From the NCBI GenBank assembly GCA_964527205.1, contig CAZGQG010000042.1, positions 1 to 12,497 of the forward strand: a stretch of DNA of 12,497 bases, written 5' to 3'. This document shows positions 1 through 6,304 of the stretch, one piece after another. The notes beneath the pieces were generated by a model. The model saw nothing but the letters and a program-made list of their open reading frames with translations, was not told where the DNA came from and searched no databases. Origin of the DNA: JARICQ01 sp964527205 (GTDB lineage Bacteria; Bacillota; Clostridia; Tissierellales; Tissierellaceae). Each line of letters begins with the position of its first letter. Within the stretch, counting starts at the first letter, position 1. A program made the position numbers and the translations under genes.

Positions 1-66
1 TTAATAATAATTCAAAGTTTCTTACACTGTTTAGTTGTCTAGGTTCTGTGTCGCCATTTTTGACGA
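1..66 (-). other. Probable rRNA operon leader (transcript leaves the window)
   Basis: On the minus strand the bases after promoter P3 contain a short GTCG/CGAC hairpin and then, at about 25-52, the motif CCTAGACAACTAAACAGTG. This resembles the conserved leader/antiterminator block seen upstream of 16S rRNA genes in Firmicutes (the type ending in AAACTAAACAGTG). No part of a 16S gene is recognisable before position 1, so the rRNA gene itself is inferred to lie just outside. A tRNA or other stable-RNA operon is an alternative. Confidence 0.6.
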
Positions 67-73
67 CTTATTC

Positions 74-102
74 AGTATAGCAAATACTAAATTCTTTGTC
101 AA
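74..102 (-). promoter_or_regulatory. Tandem promoter P3 of the probable rRNA operon
   Basis: Read on the minus strand, the -35 box is TTGACA (102 to 97), the spacer is exactly 17 bp, and the -10 box is TATACT (79 to 74). Transcription would start near position 67, possibly at a G. This is the promoter closest to the presumed rRNA gene. A perfect -35, near-perfect -10 and ideal spacing indicate a very strong sigma-A promoter. Confidence 0.85.
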
Positions 103-170
103 CCTTTTCTTTTCAGTTTCCTAAAAAGTTTTTATGTCTCTTTGCTCTCTGTCTTTGGTCGACTCTTACT

Positions 171-199
171 ATAATACTATCTTTCAATCAGCTTGTCAA
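171..199 (-). promoter_or_regulatory. Tandem promoter P2 of the probable rRNA operon
   Basis: The -35 box TTGACA (199 to 194), 17-bp spacer and -10 box TATTAT (176 to 171) are all on the minus strand. The bases just upstream (about 200-240) are almost entirely A and T, including a CTTTTAAAAG palindrome and an inverted repeat ACTATTTA/TAAATAGT (201-208 and 233-240), and could act as an UP element for the RNA polymerase alpha subunits. Confidence 0.85.
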
Positions 200-262
200 T
201 ACTATTTATAAAACTTTTAAAAGAATTATTTTTAAATAGTTTGAACTTCTGACTGGACAATT

Positions 263-291
263 ATTATACCATAATATATCTAGGCTGTCAA
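263..291 (-). promoter_or_regulatory. Tandem promoter P1 of the probable rRNA operon
   Basis: A perfect consensus promoter on the minus strand: TTGACA (291 to 286), 17-bp spacer, TATAAT (268 to 263). It lies immediately downstream of the lysS terminator, so it opens a new transcription unit. Its -10 box is 92 bp from that of P2, and P2 is 97 bp from P3, giving an even array of three. Confidence 0.87.
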
Positions 292-300
292 ATAAATATT

Positions 301-334
301 AAAAAAATGCCCTGCTAATCCGCAAGGGCATTTT
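301..334 (-). terminator. Intrinsic terminator of the greA-lysS unit
   Basis: A 10-bp perfect stem (arms 304-313 and 325-334, AAAATGCCCT paired with AGGGCATTTT) encloses an 11-base loop. On the minus strand it runs into an unbroken seven-base T tract ending at 301. It begins 12 bases past the lysS stop codon and separates lysS from the promoter array to the left. Confidence 0.92.
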
Positions 335-346
335 ATAATCATCAAT

Positions 347-1831
347 CTACTCATCTTCACCTAGAGGCTTCATTGTTGGGAATAAGAGTATATCTCTTAT
401 ACTTGGTTGGTTTGTAAGAAGTATAATCATCCTATCTATACCAATACCAAGTCCACCTGTTGGCGGAAGTCCTACTTCTAAAGCATTGATAAAGTCCTTA
501 TCCATTGGATGAGCTTCATCATCTCCTAGGGCCTTTTGGCTTACCTGATCTTCAAATCTCTTCTTTTGATCTATTGGATCATTAAGCTCTGAGAATGCAT
601 TTGCAAGTTCCCATGTGTTTACAAAGGCTTCAAATCTATTAGTCTTTCTTGGATCATCTGGATTTCTCTTAGCTAAAGGAGAAACCTCTACTGGGTGTCC
701 TGTTACAAAGGTAGGTTGAACTAAATAGGATTCACAGAATTCCTCGAACATTTCTGAAATTATGTGACCTCTAGTCATTCCTTCCTTAACCTCAATACCT
801 TTTTCCTTGGCTACCCTTATTGCTTCTTCATCTGTTTCTATCTCATCAAAGTCTACGCCCACATATTCCTTAACTGCATCAGCCATATCTATTCTTCTCC
901 ATGGTGGTGCAAGCTCTAACTCAGTTCCCTGATAGTTTATCTTTGTAGTTCCAAGAGTTTTCTCAGCTACATAGGCAAATAGGTTTTCTGTAAGTCTCAT
1001 CATTTCTTCATAGTCTACATAGGCTTGATATAATTCTATATTTGTAAATTCAGGATTGTGCCTTGGGCTCATTCCTTCGTTTCTAAACATTTTGCCCATC
1101 TCATAAACCTTGTCAAATCCTCCAACAATAAGTCTTTTTAAGTAAAGCTCATTTGCTATTCTAAGATACATATCAAGGTCTAATGTATTGTGATGGGTAG
1201 CAAAGGGTCTTGCATTCGCCCCACCTGCCACACTACTAAGTATAGGTGTTTCAACTTCTAAGAAGCCTCTATCATCTAAATACTCTCTTACAGCTTTGAT
1301 AATTTTAGACCTAAGTATAAAAGTTTCCCTTGCTTCAGGATTTACAATTAAATCTACATATCTTTGTCTATATCTTAAATCTTGGTCTTTTAAACCATGA
1401 AATTTCTCTGGAAGAATTTGAAGTGATTTACTCATTAGGGTTAATTCAGAAACTCTAATAGAAACTTCTCCAGTTTTAGTTTTAAAAATTTCACCCTTGG
1501 CTCCAACTATATCTCCTATATCTAATAGGGATAGGTCTTCGTATTCTTCTTCTCCTATATTATCTTGCTTTACAAATAATTGCACACGTCCCTCTGTGTC
1601 CTGTAAGTCCATAAAACTTACCTTACCATGACCTCTTCTTGACATTATCCTTCCAGCTACAGAAACTGTTTCTCCTTCCAAGCTATCATATTCTTCATTT
1701 AATGTAGAGCTATAATGAGTAACTTCATATTTTTCAACTAAAAAAGGATCTCTGCCTTTTTCAATAAGTTCTTTTAATTTTTCTCTCCTCATCATAAGCA
1801 TTTCATTTAAATTTTCACTAGTATCAACCAT
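347..1831 (-). CDS. lysS: Lysyl-tRNA synthetase, class II
   Basis: Charges tRNA-Lys with lysine in the cytoplasm using ATP. The 494-residue length is normal for bacterial LysS. An N-terminal anticodon-binding OB fold spans about residues 55-135 (VSVAGRIMSRRGHGK at 56-70). The class II catalytic core follows: motif 1 around 165-200, motif 2 at about 248-266 (MFRNEGMSPRHNPEFTNIE), and motif 3 at about 454-475 (GLPPTGGLGIGIDR), whose arginine binds ATP. The ATG start at 1831 is preceded by AAGGAGGT (1839-1846) with good spacing. The gene follows greA by 28 bases with no signal between them, so both are probably transcribed from the promoter ahead of greA. Transcription ends at the hairpin at 301-334. 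The family call is very secure. Confidence 0.98.
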   Translation of the reverse strand: MVDTSENLNEMLMMRREKLKELIEKGRDPFLVEKYEVTHYSSTLNEEYDSLEGETVSVAGRIMSRRGHGKVSFMDLQDTEGRVQLFVKQDNIGEEEYEDLSLLDIGDIVGAKGEIFKTKTGEVSIRVSELTLMSKSLQILPEKFHGLKDQDLRYRQRYVDLIVNPEARETFILRSKIIKAVREYLDDRGFLEVETPILSSVAGGANARPFATHHNTLDLDMYLRIANELYLKRLIVGGFDKVYEMGKMFRNEGMSPRHNPEFTNIELYQAYVDYEEMMRLTENLFAYVAEKTLGTTKINYQGTELELAPPWRRIDMADAVKEYVGVDFDEIETDEEAIRVAKEKGIEVKEGMTRGHIISEMFEEFCESYLVQPTFVTGHPVEVSPLAKRNPDDPRKTNRFEAFVNTWELANAFSELNDPIDQKKRFEDQVSQKALGDDEAHPMDKDFINALEVGLPPTGGLGIGIDRMIILLTNQPSIRDILLFPTMKPLGEDE

Positions 1832-1859
1832 TCGCTCTACCTCCTTATATATTTAAAAT

Positions 1860-2336
1860 CTACCTATTGATTTCTTTTATCTCATATTGAGCAGTCCCAT
1901 CTGGCACTATTACATTTACAATATCTCCTACCTTGTTGCCTAGTAGGGCTGCACCTACAGGAGACTCATTTGATATCTTTCCCTCACTTGGGTTGGCTTC
2001 TACGGAACCTACTATTTCCAATTCCATATCTTCTTCAAATTCCATATCATAAATTAGAACCTTAGATCCTATGCTTACCTTATCTTTTTTAATATCATTT
2101 TCATCTATAAGCTTGGCATTGCTAAGCATAGTTTCCAATTTAGCTATACGTTCTTCTAGTTGAGCCTGATCATTTTTTGCCTGGTCATACTCTGCATTTT
2201 CACTTATATCTCCAAAGGCTAAAGCTTCCTTAATCCTCTCTGAGATTTCTCTTCTTTTAACGCTTTTTGCTTGGTCTAATTCTTCCTCTAATTGTGCTAA
2301 TCCTTTAGCCGTTAGAAATACATCTTTTTCTGCCAT
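1860..2336 (-). CDS. greA: Transcription elongation factor GreA
   Basis: Rescues backtracked RNA polymerase by stimulating cleavage of the nascent RNA through the secondary channel. The 158-residue length matches the family. The N-terminal antiparallel coiled coil spans about residues 10-76. Its tip carries FGDISENAEY at 41-50, whose acidic D43 and E46 correspond to the residues that position the catalytic metal. The FKBP-like C-terminal domain includes ISNESPVGAALLG at 121-133. GreA is preferred over GreB by overall sequence character. The ATG start has AAGGAGAGGG just upstream. It is the first gene of a two-gene unit with lysS, behind a perfect consensus promoter about 97 bases upstream of the start. 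Confidence 0.97.
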   Translation of the reverse strand: MAEKDVFLTAKGLAQLEEELDQAKSVKRREISERIKEALAFGDISENAEYDQAKNDQAQLEERIAKLETMLSNAKLIDENDIKKDKVSIGSKVLIYDMEFEEDMELEIVGSVEANPSEGKISNESPVGAALLGNKVGDIVNVIVPDGTAQYEIKEINR

Positions 2337-2432
2337 TGTTCCCTCTCCTTTTATCCTAATAATAATCTATAATAAATTTATTAATTTTTCCAATTCATAT
2401 CTTTCCTGTAAAATTACATTGGTATCCAAGTT

Positions 2433-2461
2433 ATTATATGAAAGCTTGGCACTATTGTCAA
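2433..2461 (-). promoter_or_regulatory. Promoter of greA-lysS
   Basis: On the minus strand: -35 TTGACA (2461 to 2456), 17-bp spacer, -10 TATAAT (2438 to 2433), both boxes perfect. Transcription should start near 2426, leaving an untranslated leader of about 90 bases before the greA ATG. I see no riboswitch, T-box or strong hairpin in that leader. The lysS gene therefore appears to lack a T-box here. Confidence 0.9.
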
Positions 2462-2512
2462 GTCTTTGGCCTAATCTTTGACAAAGAACTCACAATAATT
2501 TCATGTCCTTTT

Positions 2513-3478
2513 TTAATATTGATTTAAAAATTCTAATAGTAGGGATTCCAATTCTTCTTTTTCCTCTATTTGATTGATCTTATTTTTCATTTCCTTGGAG
2601 TTCTTTAGACCCTTAAGATACCAGGCAGAGTGCTTTCTCATTTCTCTCACTCCAATTTTTTCCCCCTTTATCTGGCATATTAGCTCAAGATGCCTTATGC
2701 AGGTCCTTATTTTCTCTTCTACATCTGGAGCCTTTCCTTCTCCTCCCTCCATAAGGGATAGTATTCTCTTGAATATCCAGGGATTGCCCTGGGCACCTCT
2801 TCCTATGGCCACTGCATCGCACTTAGTATATTCAATCATCCTAATTGCATCTTCTGGCTCAAATATATCACCATTACCTATTAGAGGAATATCTATGGCT
2901 TCCTTCATCTTTTTTATATAGTCCCAATCAGCCTCACCACTGTAGAACATATCCCTGGTCCTAGCATGGATAGTAATGGCAGCTATACCTTCCTCCTCAG
3001 CAATTTTCGCTATTTCCAATCCATTTAAACTATTCTCATCCCATCCCATTCTCATTTTAAGACTTACAGGTTTTTCTGAGGCAGCTACAACAGACCTTAA
3101 TACCTGTCTTGCTAACTTGGGATCCTTCATCAAGGCACTGCCATCTCCATTTTTAACTATCTTTGGAGCAGGGCAACCCATATTTATATCTATAATATCA
3201 ATATCTTTTCTATAATTTAGCTTGTCCCTTACTACAGTTCCCATAATCTCTGGATCCGATCCAAATATTTGAATTGCTATAGGTCTTTCTTTTTCATCCA
3301 CCTCTAAGAGACTCTCTGTCTTTTCATCCCCATAGTACATTCCCTTACAACTTACCATCTCTGAAAAGACAAGGCCCGTTCCCATTTCACTACATATGAT
3401 TCTAAAGGCCAAGTCTGTAATCCCTGCCATAGGGGCAAGGAATACATTGTTTCTTAACTCTATATTTCCTATCTTCAC
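2513..3478 (-). CDS. dusB: tRNA-dihydrouridine synthase, DusB type
   Basis: FMN-dependent enzyme that reduces uridines in tRNA D-loops with NADPH. The 321 residues comprise an N-terminal TIM barrel (about 1-240) and a C-terminal helical tRNA-binding domain. Visible hallmarks are APMAGITDLAFR (15-26), QIFGSDP (70-76), DINMGCPAPKIVKNGDGSAL (97-116) with catalytic proton donor C102, SLKMRMGW (139-146), H171 in IHARTR, and the phosphate-binding GNGDI (201-205) and GRGAQGNPW (226-234). The start is GTG at 3478, chosen because the next Met (residue 17) already lies inside the flavin-binding APMAG motif and a good ribosome site precedes the GTG. It follows coaX by 45 bases, across a perfect palindrome. 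The B subtype is inferred from the overall sequence. Confidence 0.96.
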   Translation of the reverse strand: MKIGNIELRNNVFLAPMAGITDLAFRIICSEMGTGLVFSEMVSCKGMYYGDEKTESLLEVDEKERPIAIQIFGSDPEIMGTVVRDKLNYRKDIDIIDINMGCPAPKIVKNGDGSALMKDPKLARQVLRSVVAASEKPVSLKMRMGWDENSLNGLEIAKIAEEEGIAAITIHARTRDMFYSGEADWDYIKKMKEAIDIPLIGNGDIFEPEDAIRMIEYTKCDAVAIGRGAQGNPWIFKRILSLMEGGEGKAPDVEEKIRTCIRHLELICQIKGEKIGVREMRKHSAWYLKGLKNSKEMKNKINQIEEKEELESLLLEFLNQY

Positions 3479-3482
3479 AATA

Positions 3483-3489
3483 CCACCTC
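3483..3489 (-). promoter_or_regulatory. Ribosome binding site fixing the GTG start of dusB
   Basis: GAGGTGG on the minus strand ends four bases before the GTG at 3478. No in-frame ATG is available upstream of the flavin-binding motif, so this site supports the GTG start. Confidence 0.8.
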
Positions 3490-3501
3490 ATATATTTAGA
3501 A

Positions 3502-3529
3502 AGGTAAGTAGCTATATAGCTACTTACCT
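3502..3529 (-). repeat. Perfect 28-bp palindrome across the coaX stop codon
   Basis: The sequence equals its own reverse complement over 28 bases. Each half begins AGGTAAGTAGCT and the centre is ATAT, so RNA from it would form a 12-bp stem with a four-base loop. It includes the last coaX codon (AGG), the TAA stop, and most of the 45-base gap to dusB, ending 12 bases before the dusB ribosome site. On the minus strand it is followed by TTTCTAAATATA, which is a poor U-tract, so termination would be weak at best. It could be an attenuating or processing hairpin, a bidirectional weak terminator, or a protein-binding operator. Confidence 0.75.
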
Positions 3530-4297
3530 GTTTCTTTCATAAATTATCTTTAAACCTTCCAATGTCAACATCTTATCTATCTTCTTAATATATTCACTTT
3601 CAGAAGCTATTAATGAGGAGAAGCCACCTGTTCCTACTATATTAACTTCTTCTCTCTTAACTCCAAGTTCTTCCATAATCTTTTTAATTATAAAATCTAT
3701 CATACCTATATATCCATAAACAAGTCCTGACTGAATGCTCTTTACTGTGGTTTTACCAATCACCCTATCTGGCTGAATTATCTCTACCTTTGGCAACATT
3801 GCAGTCCTTGTAAATAATGCTTCAGAAGATATCTTTATACCTGGATAAATTACTCCACCAAGATAATCTCCTTCTTTTGATACCACACAAAATGTAACAG
3901 CTGTTCCAACATCTACTATTATTAGAGGTCCACCATATTTCTCATAGGCAGCCACAGCATTTACTATCCTATCTGCCCCTACCTCTTTTGGATTGTCGTA
4001 TTTAATATTCATACCAGTCTTTACACCAGGCCCCACTACTATAGGCTCAATGCCTAGGTATCTCATACTCATGGTTGGGAGAGTATGCATAAGGGGTGGT
4101 ACAACTGAGGATATTATTACATTCTTTATATCCCTAGGATCTATATTATTGTACTGGAAGACTTGATTAAAAAGAAGTCCATACTCATCTGAAGTTCTAT
4201 TCTTATCAGTTGAAATCCTCCAATCATAGAGGAGCTCATCTTCCTTGTATATTCCAACTACAATATTTGTATTACCTACATCTATCACTAATAACAT
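3524..4297 (-). CDS. coaX: Type III pantothenate kinase
   Basis: Phosphorylates pantothenate with ATP, the first step of coenzyme A synthesis. The type III enzyme is an ASKHA-fold kinase not inhibited by CoA and usually needs a monovalent cation. Its 257 residues are normal for the family. The phosphate-1 loop is LLVIDVGNTN at 2-11 with catalytic D6. Substrate-binding GADR is at 107-110, the second nucleotide loop IVDVGTAVTF at 127-136, GGVIYPGI at 147-154 and VGTGGFSSLI at 221-230. The ATG start places the canonical MLLVIDVGNTN at the N terminus, although the upstream ribosome site (GGTGAT) is weak. It lies 16 bases after a probable pantothenate ECF transporter gene, which suggests coupled uptake and trapping of the vitamin. 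Confidence 0.97.
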   Translation of the reverse strand: MLLVIDVGNTNIVVGIYKEDELLYDWRISTDKNRTSDEYGLLFNQVFQYNNIDPRDIKNVIISSVVPPLMHTLPTMSMRYLGIEPIVVGPGVKTGMNIKYDNPKEVGADRIVNAVAAYEKYGGPLIIVDVGTAVTFCVVSKEGDYLGGVIYPGIKISSEALFTRTAMLPKVEIIQPDRVIGKTTVKSIQSGLVYGYIGMIDFIIKKIMEELGVKREEVNIVGTGGFSSLIASESEYIKKIDKMLTLEGLKIIYERNR

Positions 4298-4313
4298 CTA
4301 TCATCACCATCTC

Positions 4314-5060
4314 TTATCTTTTACTCTTTAGTTTAGTAACCACAGAGGTTACTATTATAATTGCAATTATTGCTTCTGGTATTCCATTTGTAAGTCCTAT
4401 TCCAGCAATCACCTTGCCTGCTATATCTACATTTCCTCCAAGCTTTTCAACAAATTCTTCAGCAAATATGAAGTAAATCATAAATAGAACTCCCATAGTA
4501 TTTGTAAGTGTTCCTACAATAGTAGCTCCAATTATATCCAAAGCCTTGTCTTTAAGCTTGTTGTGTATAAAGTAGATAAGTACCAGCGACAGTGCAATCA
4601 AGCTTAGGTTTATTAAAATACTTATAATATGAATGCTTCCCCTAACATTTGTATATATTCCATAGCCTAAATAGGATATCATCCCTGCAAATAATATATA
4701 TATAAGCCCCATGGTTCTTTTATTACCCAATTTTCTCAGTGAACTATAGGTATAATAGGCACTTATACCAATTAATATCCTAGGTAATATTGATACCAAT
4801 GGGTTCAAAAATACAAAGGATACTGGGGTTGGTGCAGTTACTGCCTGATAAATGCTAAATAAACCAAAAATCAGTCCTACCAAGCCTCCAACTAAGGGCC
4901 CTTCCATTATGGAACCGATTATAACAGGTATATGCATTATAGTGGCTCTGGTTGGCCCAACGGGTATAAAACCAAGAGGTGTCATACCTAAAACCACGGA
5001 TATAGCTCCTAGCATTCCTATAATTACTAATTTTCTTACATTCAATCTTTTTTTATCCAA
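4314..5060 (-). CDS. ECF transporter substrate-binding membrane protein, probably for pantothenate
   Basis: A 248-residue, very hydrophobic protein with about six predicted membrane segments (roughly 10-27, 42-70, 86-104, 116-134, 143-165 and 177-200, with a further hydrophobic stretch at 220-242). It matches the S-component style of energy-coupling-factor importers: a basic N terminus, the small-residue patch GMLGA at 15-19 in the first helix, and TPLGFIPVGPTRATIMHIPV at 27-46. No ATPase or T-component gene is adjacent, as expected for group II transporters that share one energising module encoded elsewhere. The partner gene 16 bases downstream is pantothenate kinase, so pantothenate (PanT-like) is the likely substrate. 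This is inference from context; another vitamin is possible. The start is TTG at 5060 with GGAGGG upstream; the next Met is inside helix 1. Confidence 0.85.
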   Translation of the reverse strand: MDKKRLNVRKLVIIGMLGAISVVLGMTPLGFIPVGPTRATIMHIPVIIGSIMEGPLVGGLVGLIFGLFSIYQAVTAPTPVSFVFLNPLVSILPRILIGISAYYTYSSLRKLGNKRTMGLIYILFAGMISYLGYGIYTNVRGSIHIISILINLSLIALSLVLIYFIHNKLKDKALDIIGATIVGTLTNTMGVLFMIYFIFAEEFVEKLGGNVDIAGKVIAGIGLTNGIPEAIIAIIIVTSVVTKLKSKR

Positions 5061-5066
5061 TTTTAT

Positions 5067-5072
5067 CCCTCC
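5067..5072 (-). promoter_or_regulatory. Ribosome binding site fixing the TTG start of the ECF gene
   Basis: GGAGGG on the minus strand ends six bases before the TTG at 5060. The next in-frame Met would remove part of the first membrane helix, so the TTG start is favoured. Confidence 0.8.
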
Positions 5073-5167
5073 GCTCTAGTTCTCTCAAAGATACCAGTCG
5101 TTTATTATTGTAAATCCCCTTGTCCTTGATAGTCCAATTCATAAAGATATCAGCTATCGACAAAATC

Positions 5168-5196
5168 ATTATAAAACTATTTTCTCATTAATACAA
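5168..5196 (-). promoter_or_regulatory. Possible promoter of the ECF-coaX-dusB unit
   Basis: On the minus strand a perfect -10 box TATAAT (5173 to 5168) is preceded by a 17-bp spacer and a weak -35 TTGTAT (5196 to 5191; only the TTG matches). It lies in the 149-base gap downstream of the P1 peptidase and would give a leader of about 100 bases. That leader holds two near-identical copies of CTGATATCTTT / CTGGTATCTTT (5143-5153 and 5087-5097). I could not match it to a known riboswitch. Confidence 0.5.
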
Positions 5197-5209
5197 GCTT
5201 TTATTGCAT

Positions 5210-6172
5210 TTATCTCTTTATTTCTTTGTATGACTTTAATCCAGCTAGGGATTCTGAGGCAAAAAGAGCATTGCTTATGGCCTTGGAGATGGCTTCTTCC
5301 CCTAAAATTCCAATTAAATTTATATCTCCCTCAACACGATTGGTAGCCATGGAAAATATAGTATCTCCATCCACCATGGTGTGCACTGGATTAATAGATC
5401 TTGCAAAACCATTATGGGCAACTTGGGCTAGCTTATTACACTGGCTCTTATCCAGTTTTGCATTGGTTGCCACCACAGCTATAGTTGTATTAGATGGATT
5501 AAATCCCAGTTCCAGGTTTTTTTCTTTTATTATATCTATGGTATTTAAAAGTTCTTCCTTTTCATAGTCATAGACTCCTGCCATTTGTTTGTTTGTCTCA
5601 AAATCATATATGTCTCCAAAGCTATTAAGGACAACCATAGCAGCTACTACAAGCTCCCCTGACTTCACACTGGCTGAGCCTAGCCCAGATTTCATTGCCT
5701 TATCTGGTCCAAGTATTTTACCAACTGTAGCTCCCATTCCTGCTCCCACATTCCCCTGAAGTCTTTCTACATTATTGGCAGATTCTGCTGCCCTGTATCC
5801 CATTTCAGCATCAGGCCTTACAAAGCCATCCCCTATATTCAAATCAAATATTACAGCTGAGGAAACTATAGGCACCTTGGTTATACCCACATCTAATCCT
5901 ATATTATTTTCTTCTAAATACTTCATTACACCTGTGGAAGCATCTAATCCAAAGGCAGAGCCTCCAGATAAGACGATTCCGTGAACCCTGTCTACCATCT
6001 TTTCAGCCTTGAATAGATCAGTCTCCCGAGTCCCTGGGGCAGATCCTCTAACGTCCACTCCCCCACTAGCACCCTCTTCACAGATTATTACTGTACAACC
6101 TGTTATAGCCTCTTCATCTTGACAATGACCCAGCTTAATTCCTTCTACATCTGTTATATACCCTGTATACAT
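5210..6172 (-). CDS. P1 family (DmpA/BapA/NylC-like) self-processing aminopeptidase or amidase
   Basis: Member of the P1 peptidase family, N-terminal-nucleophile hydrolases that cut themselves into two chains. Known members act as L-aminopeptidase/D-esterase (DmpA), beta-aminopeptidase (BapA) or nylon-oligomer amidase (NylC). Its 320 residues are in the family range. Family features include VHGIVLSGGSAFGLDAS (63-79), GNVGAGMGATVGK (140-152), and SNTTIAVVATNAKL (227-240). By analogy with NylC, self-cleavage is expected between N228 and T229, making T229 the nucleophile. FARSINPVHTMVDGDT (256-271) is also typical. No signal peptide is seen, so it is probably cytoplasmic. The ATG start has AGGAGG (6179-6184) at good spacing. 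No promoter is visible between it and the terminator just upstream. The substrate is unknown; the neighbouring pantothenate genes offer a hint, discussed under findings. Confidence 0.9.
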   Translation of the reverse strand: MYTGYITDVEGIKLGHCQDEEAITGCTVIICEEGASGGVDVRGSAPGTRETDLFKAEKMVDRVHGIVLSGGSAFGLDASTGVMKYLEENNIGLDVGITKVPIVSSAVIFDLNIGDGFVRPDAEMGYRAAESANNVERLQGNVGAGMGATVGKILGPDKAMKSGLGSASVKSGELVVAAMVVLNSFGDIYDFETNKQMAGVYDYEKEELLNTIDIIKEKNLELGFNPSNTTIAVVATNAKLDKSQCNKLAQVAHNGFARSINPVHTMVDGDTIFSMATNRVEGDINLIGILGEEAISKAISNALFASESLAGLKSYKEIKR

Positions 6173-6208
6173 AAAATACCTCCTAAGATAGAAATATAAT
6201 TTATGGAT

Positions 6209-6260
6209 AAAAAAATTCGCTCCACTGGGAATGACATATACATCATTCCCAGTATAGCGA
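6209..6260 (-). terminator. Intrinsic terminator of the mutase-decarboxylase cluster
   Basis: An 11-bp perfect stem (6224-6234 with 6243-6253, ACTGGGAATGA/TCATTCCCAGT) has an eight-base loop. It is extended, after a 2x2 internal bulge, by five more pairs (6217-6221 with 6256-6260). On the minus strand seven T's follow (6215 to 6209). The stem starts 44 bases past the mmdB stop codon. The plus-strand side also runs into a T-rich tract (6265-6273), so the hairpin could work in both directions, although all neighbouring genes point the same way. Confidence 0.92.
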
Positions 6261-6304
6261 TAAGTCTTTTTTTGTTTTCTTTAGGTCTAATCTCTAAGAC
6301 AGGA

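Noticed and set aside
1..60. Start of a 16S rRNA gene inside the window
   Set aside because: The conserved 16S beginning (GAGTTTGATCC type) is not present on the minus strand, so the gene itself is not annotated.
2456..2490. Imperfect inverted repeat with CTTTG/CAAAG units between dusB and greA
   Set aside because: The stem is short and interrupted, and no U-tract follows on the minus strand, so it does not qualify as a dusB terminator. It overlaps the greA -35 region and may be chance.
2574..3215. Plus-strand reading frames opposite dusB
   Set aside because: They are antisense to a fully conserved gene, have no ribosome site and encode low-complexity Ser/Ile/Phe-rich products.
5061..5209. 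Possible riboswitch ahead of the ECF transporter gene
   Set aside because: No known vitamin riboswitch core (TPP, cobalamin, FMN, folate or preQ1) could be recognised, and no terminator-like hairpin is present.
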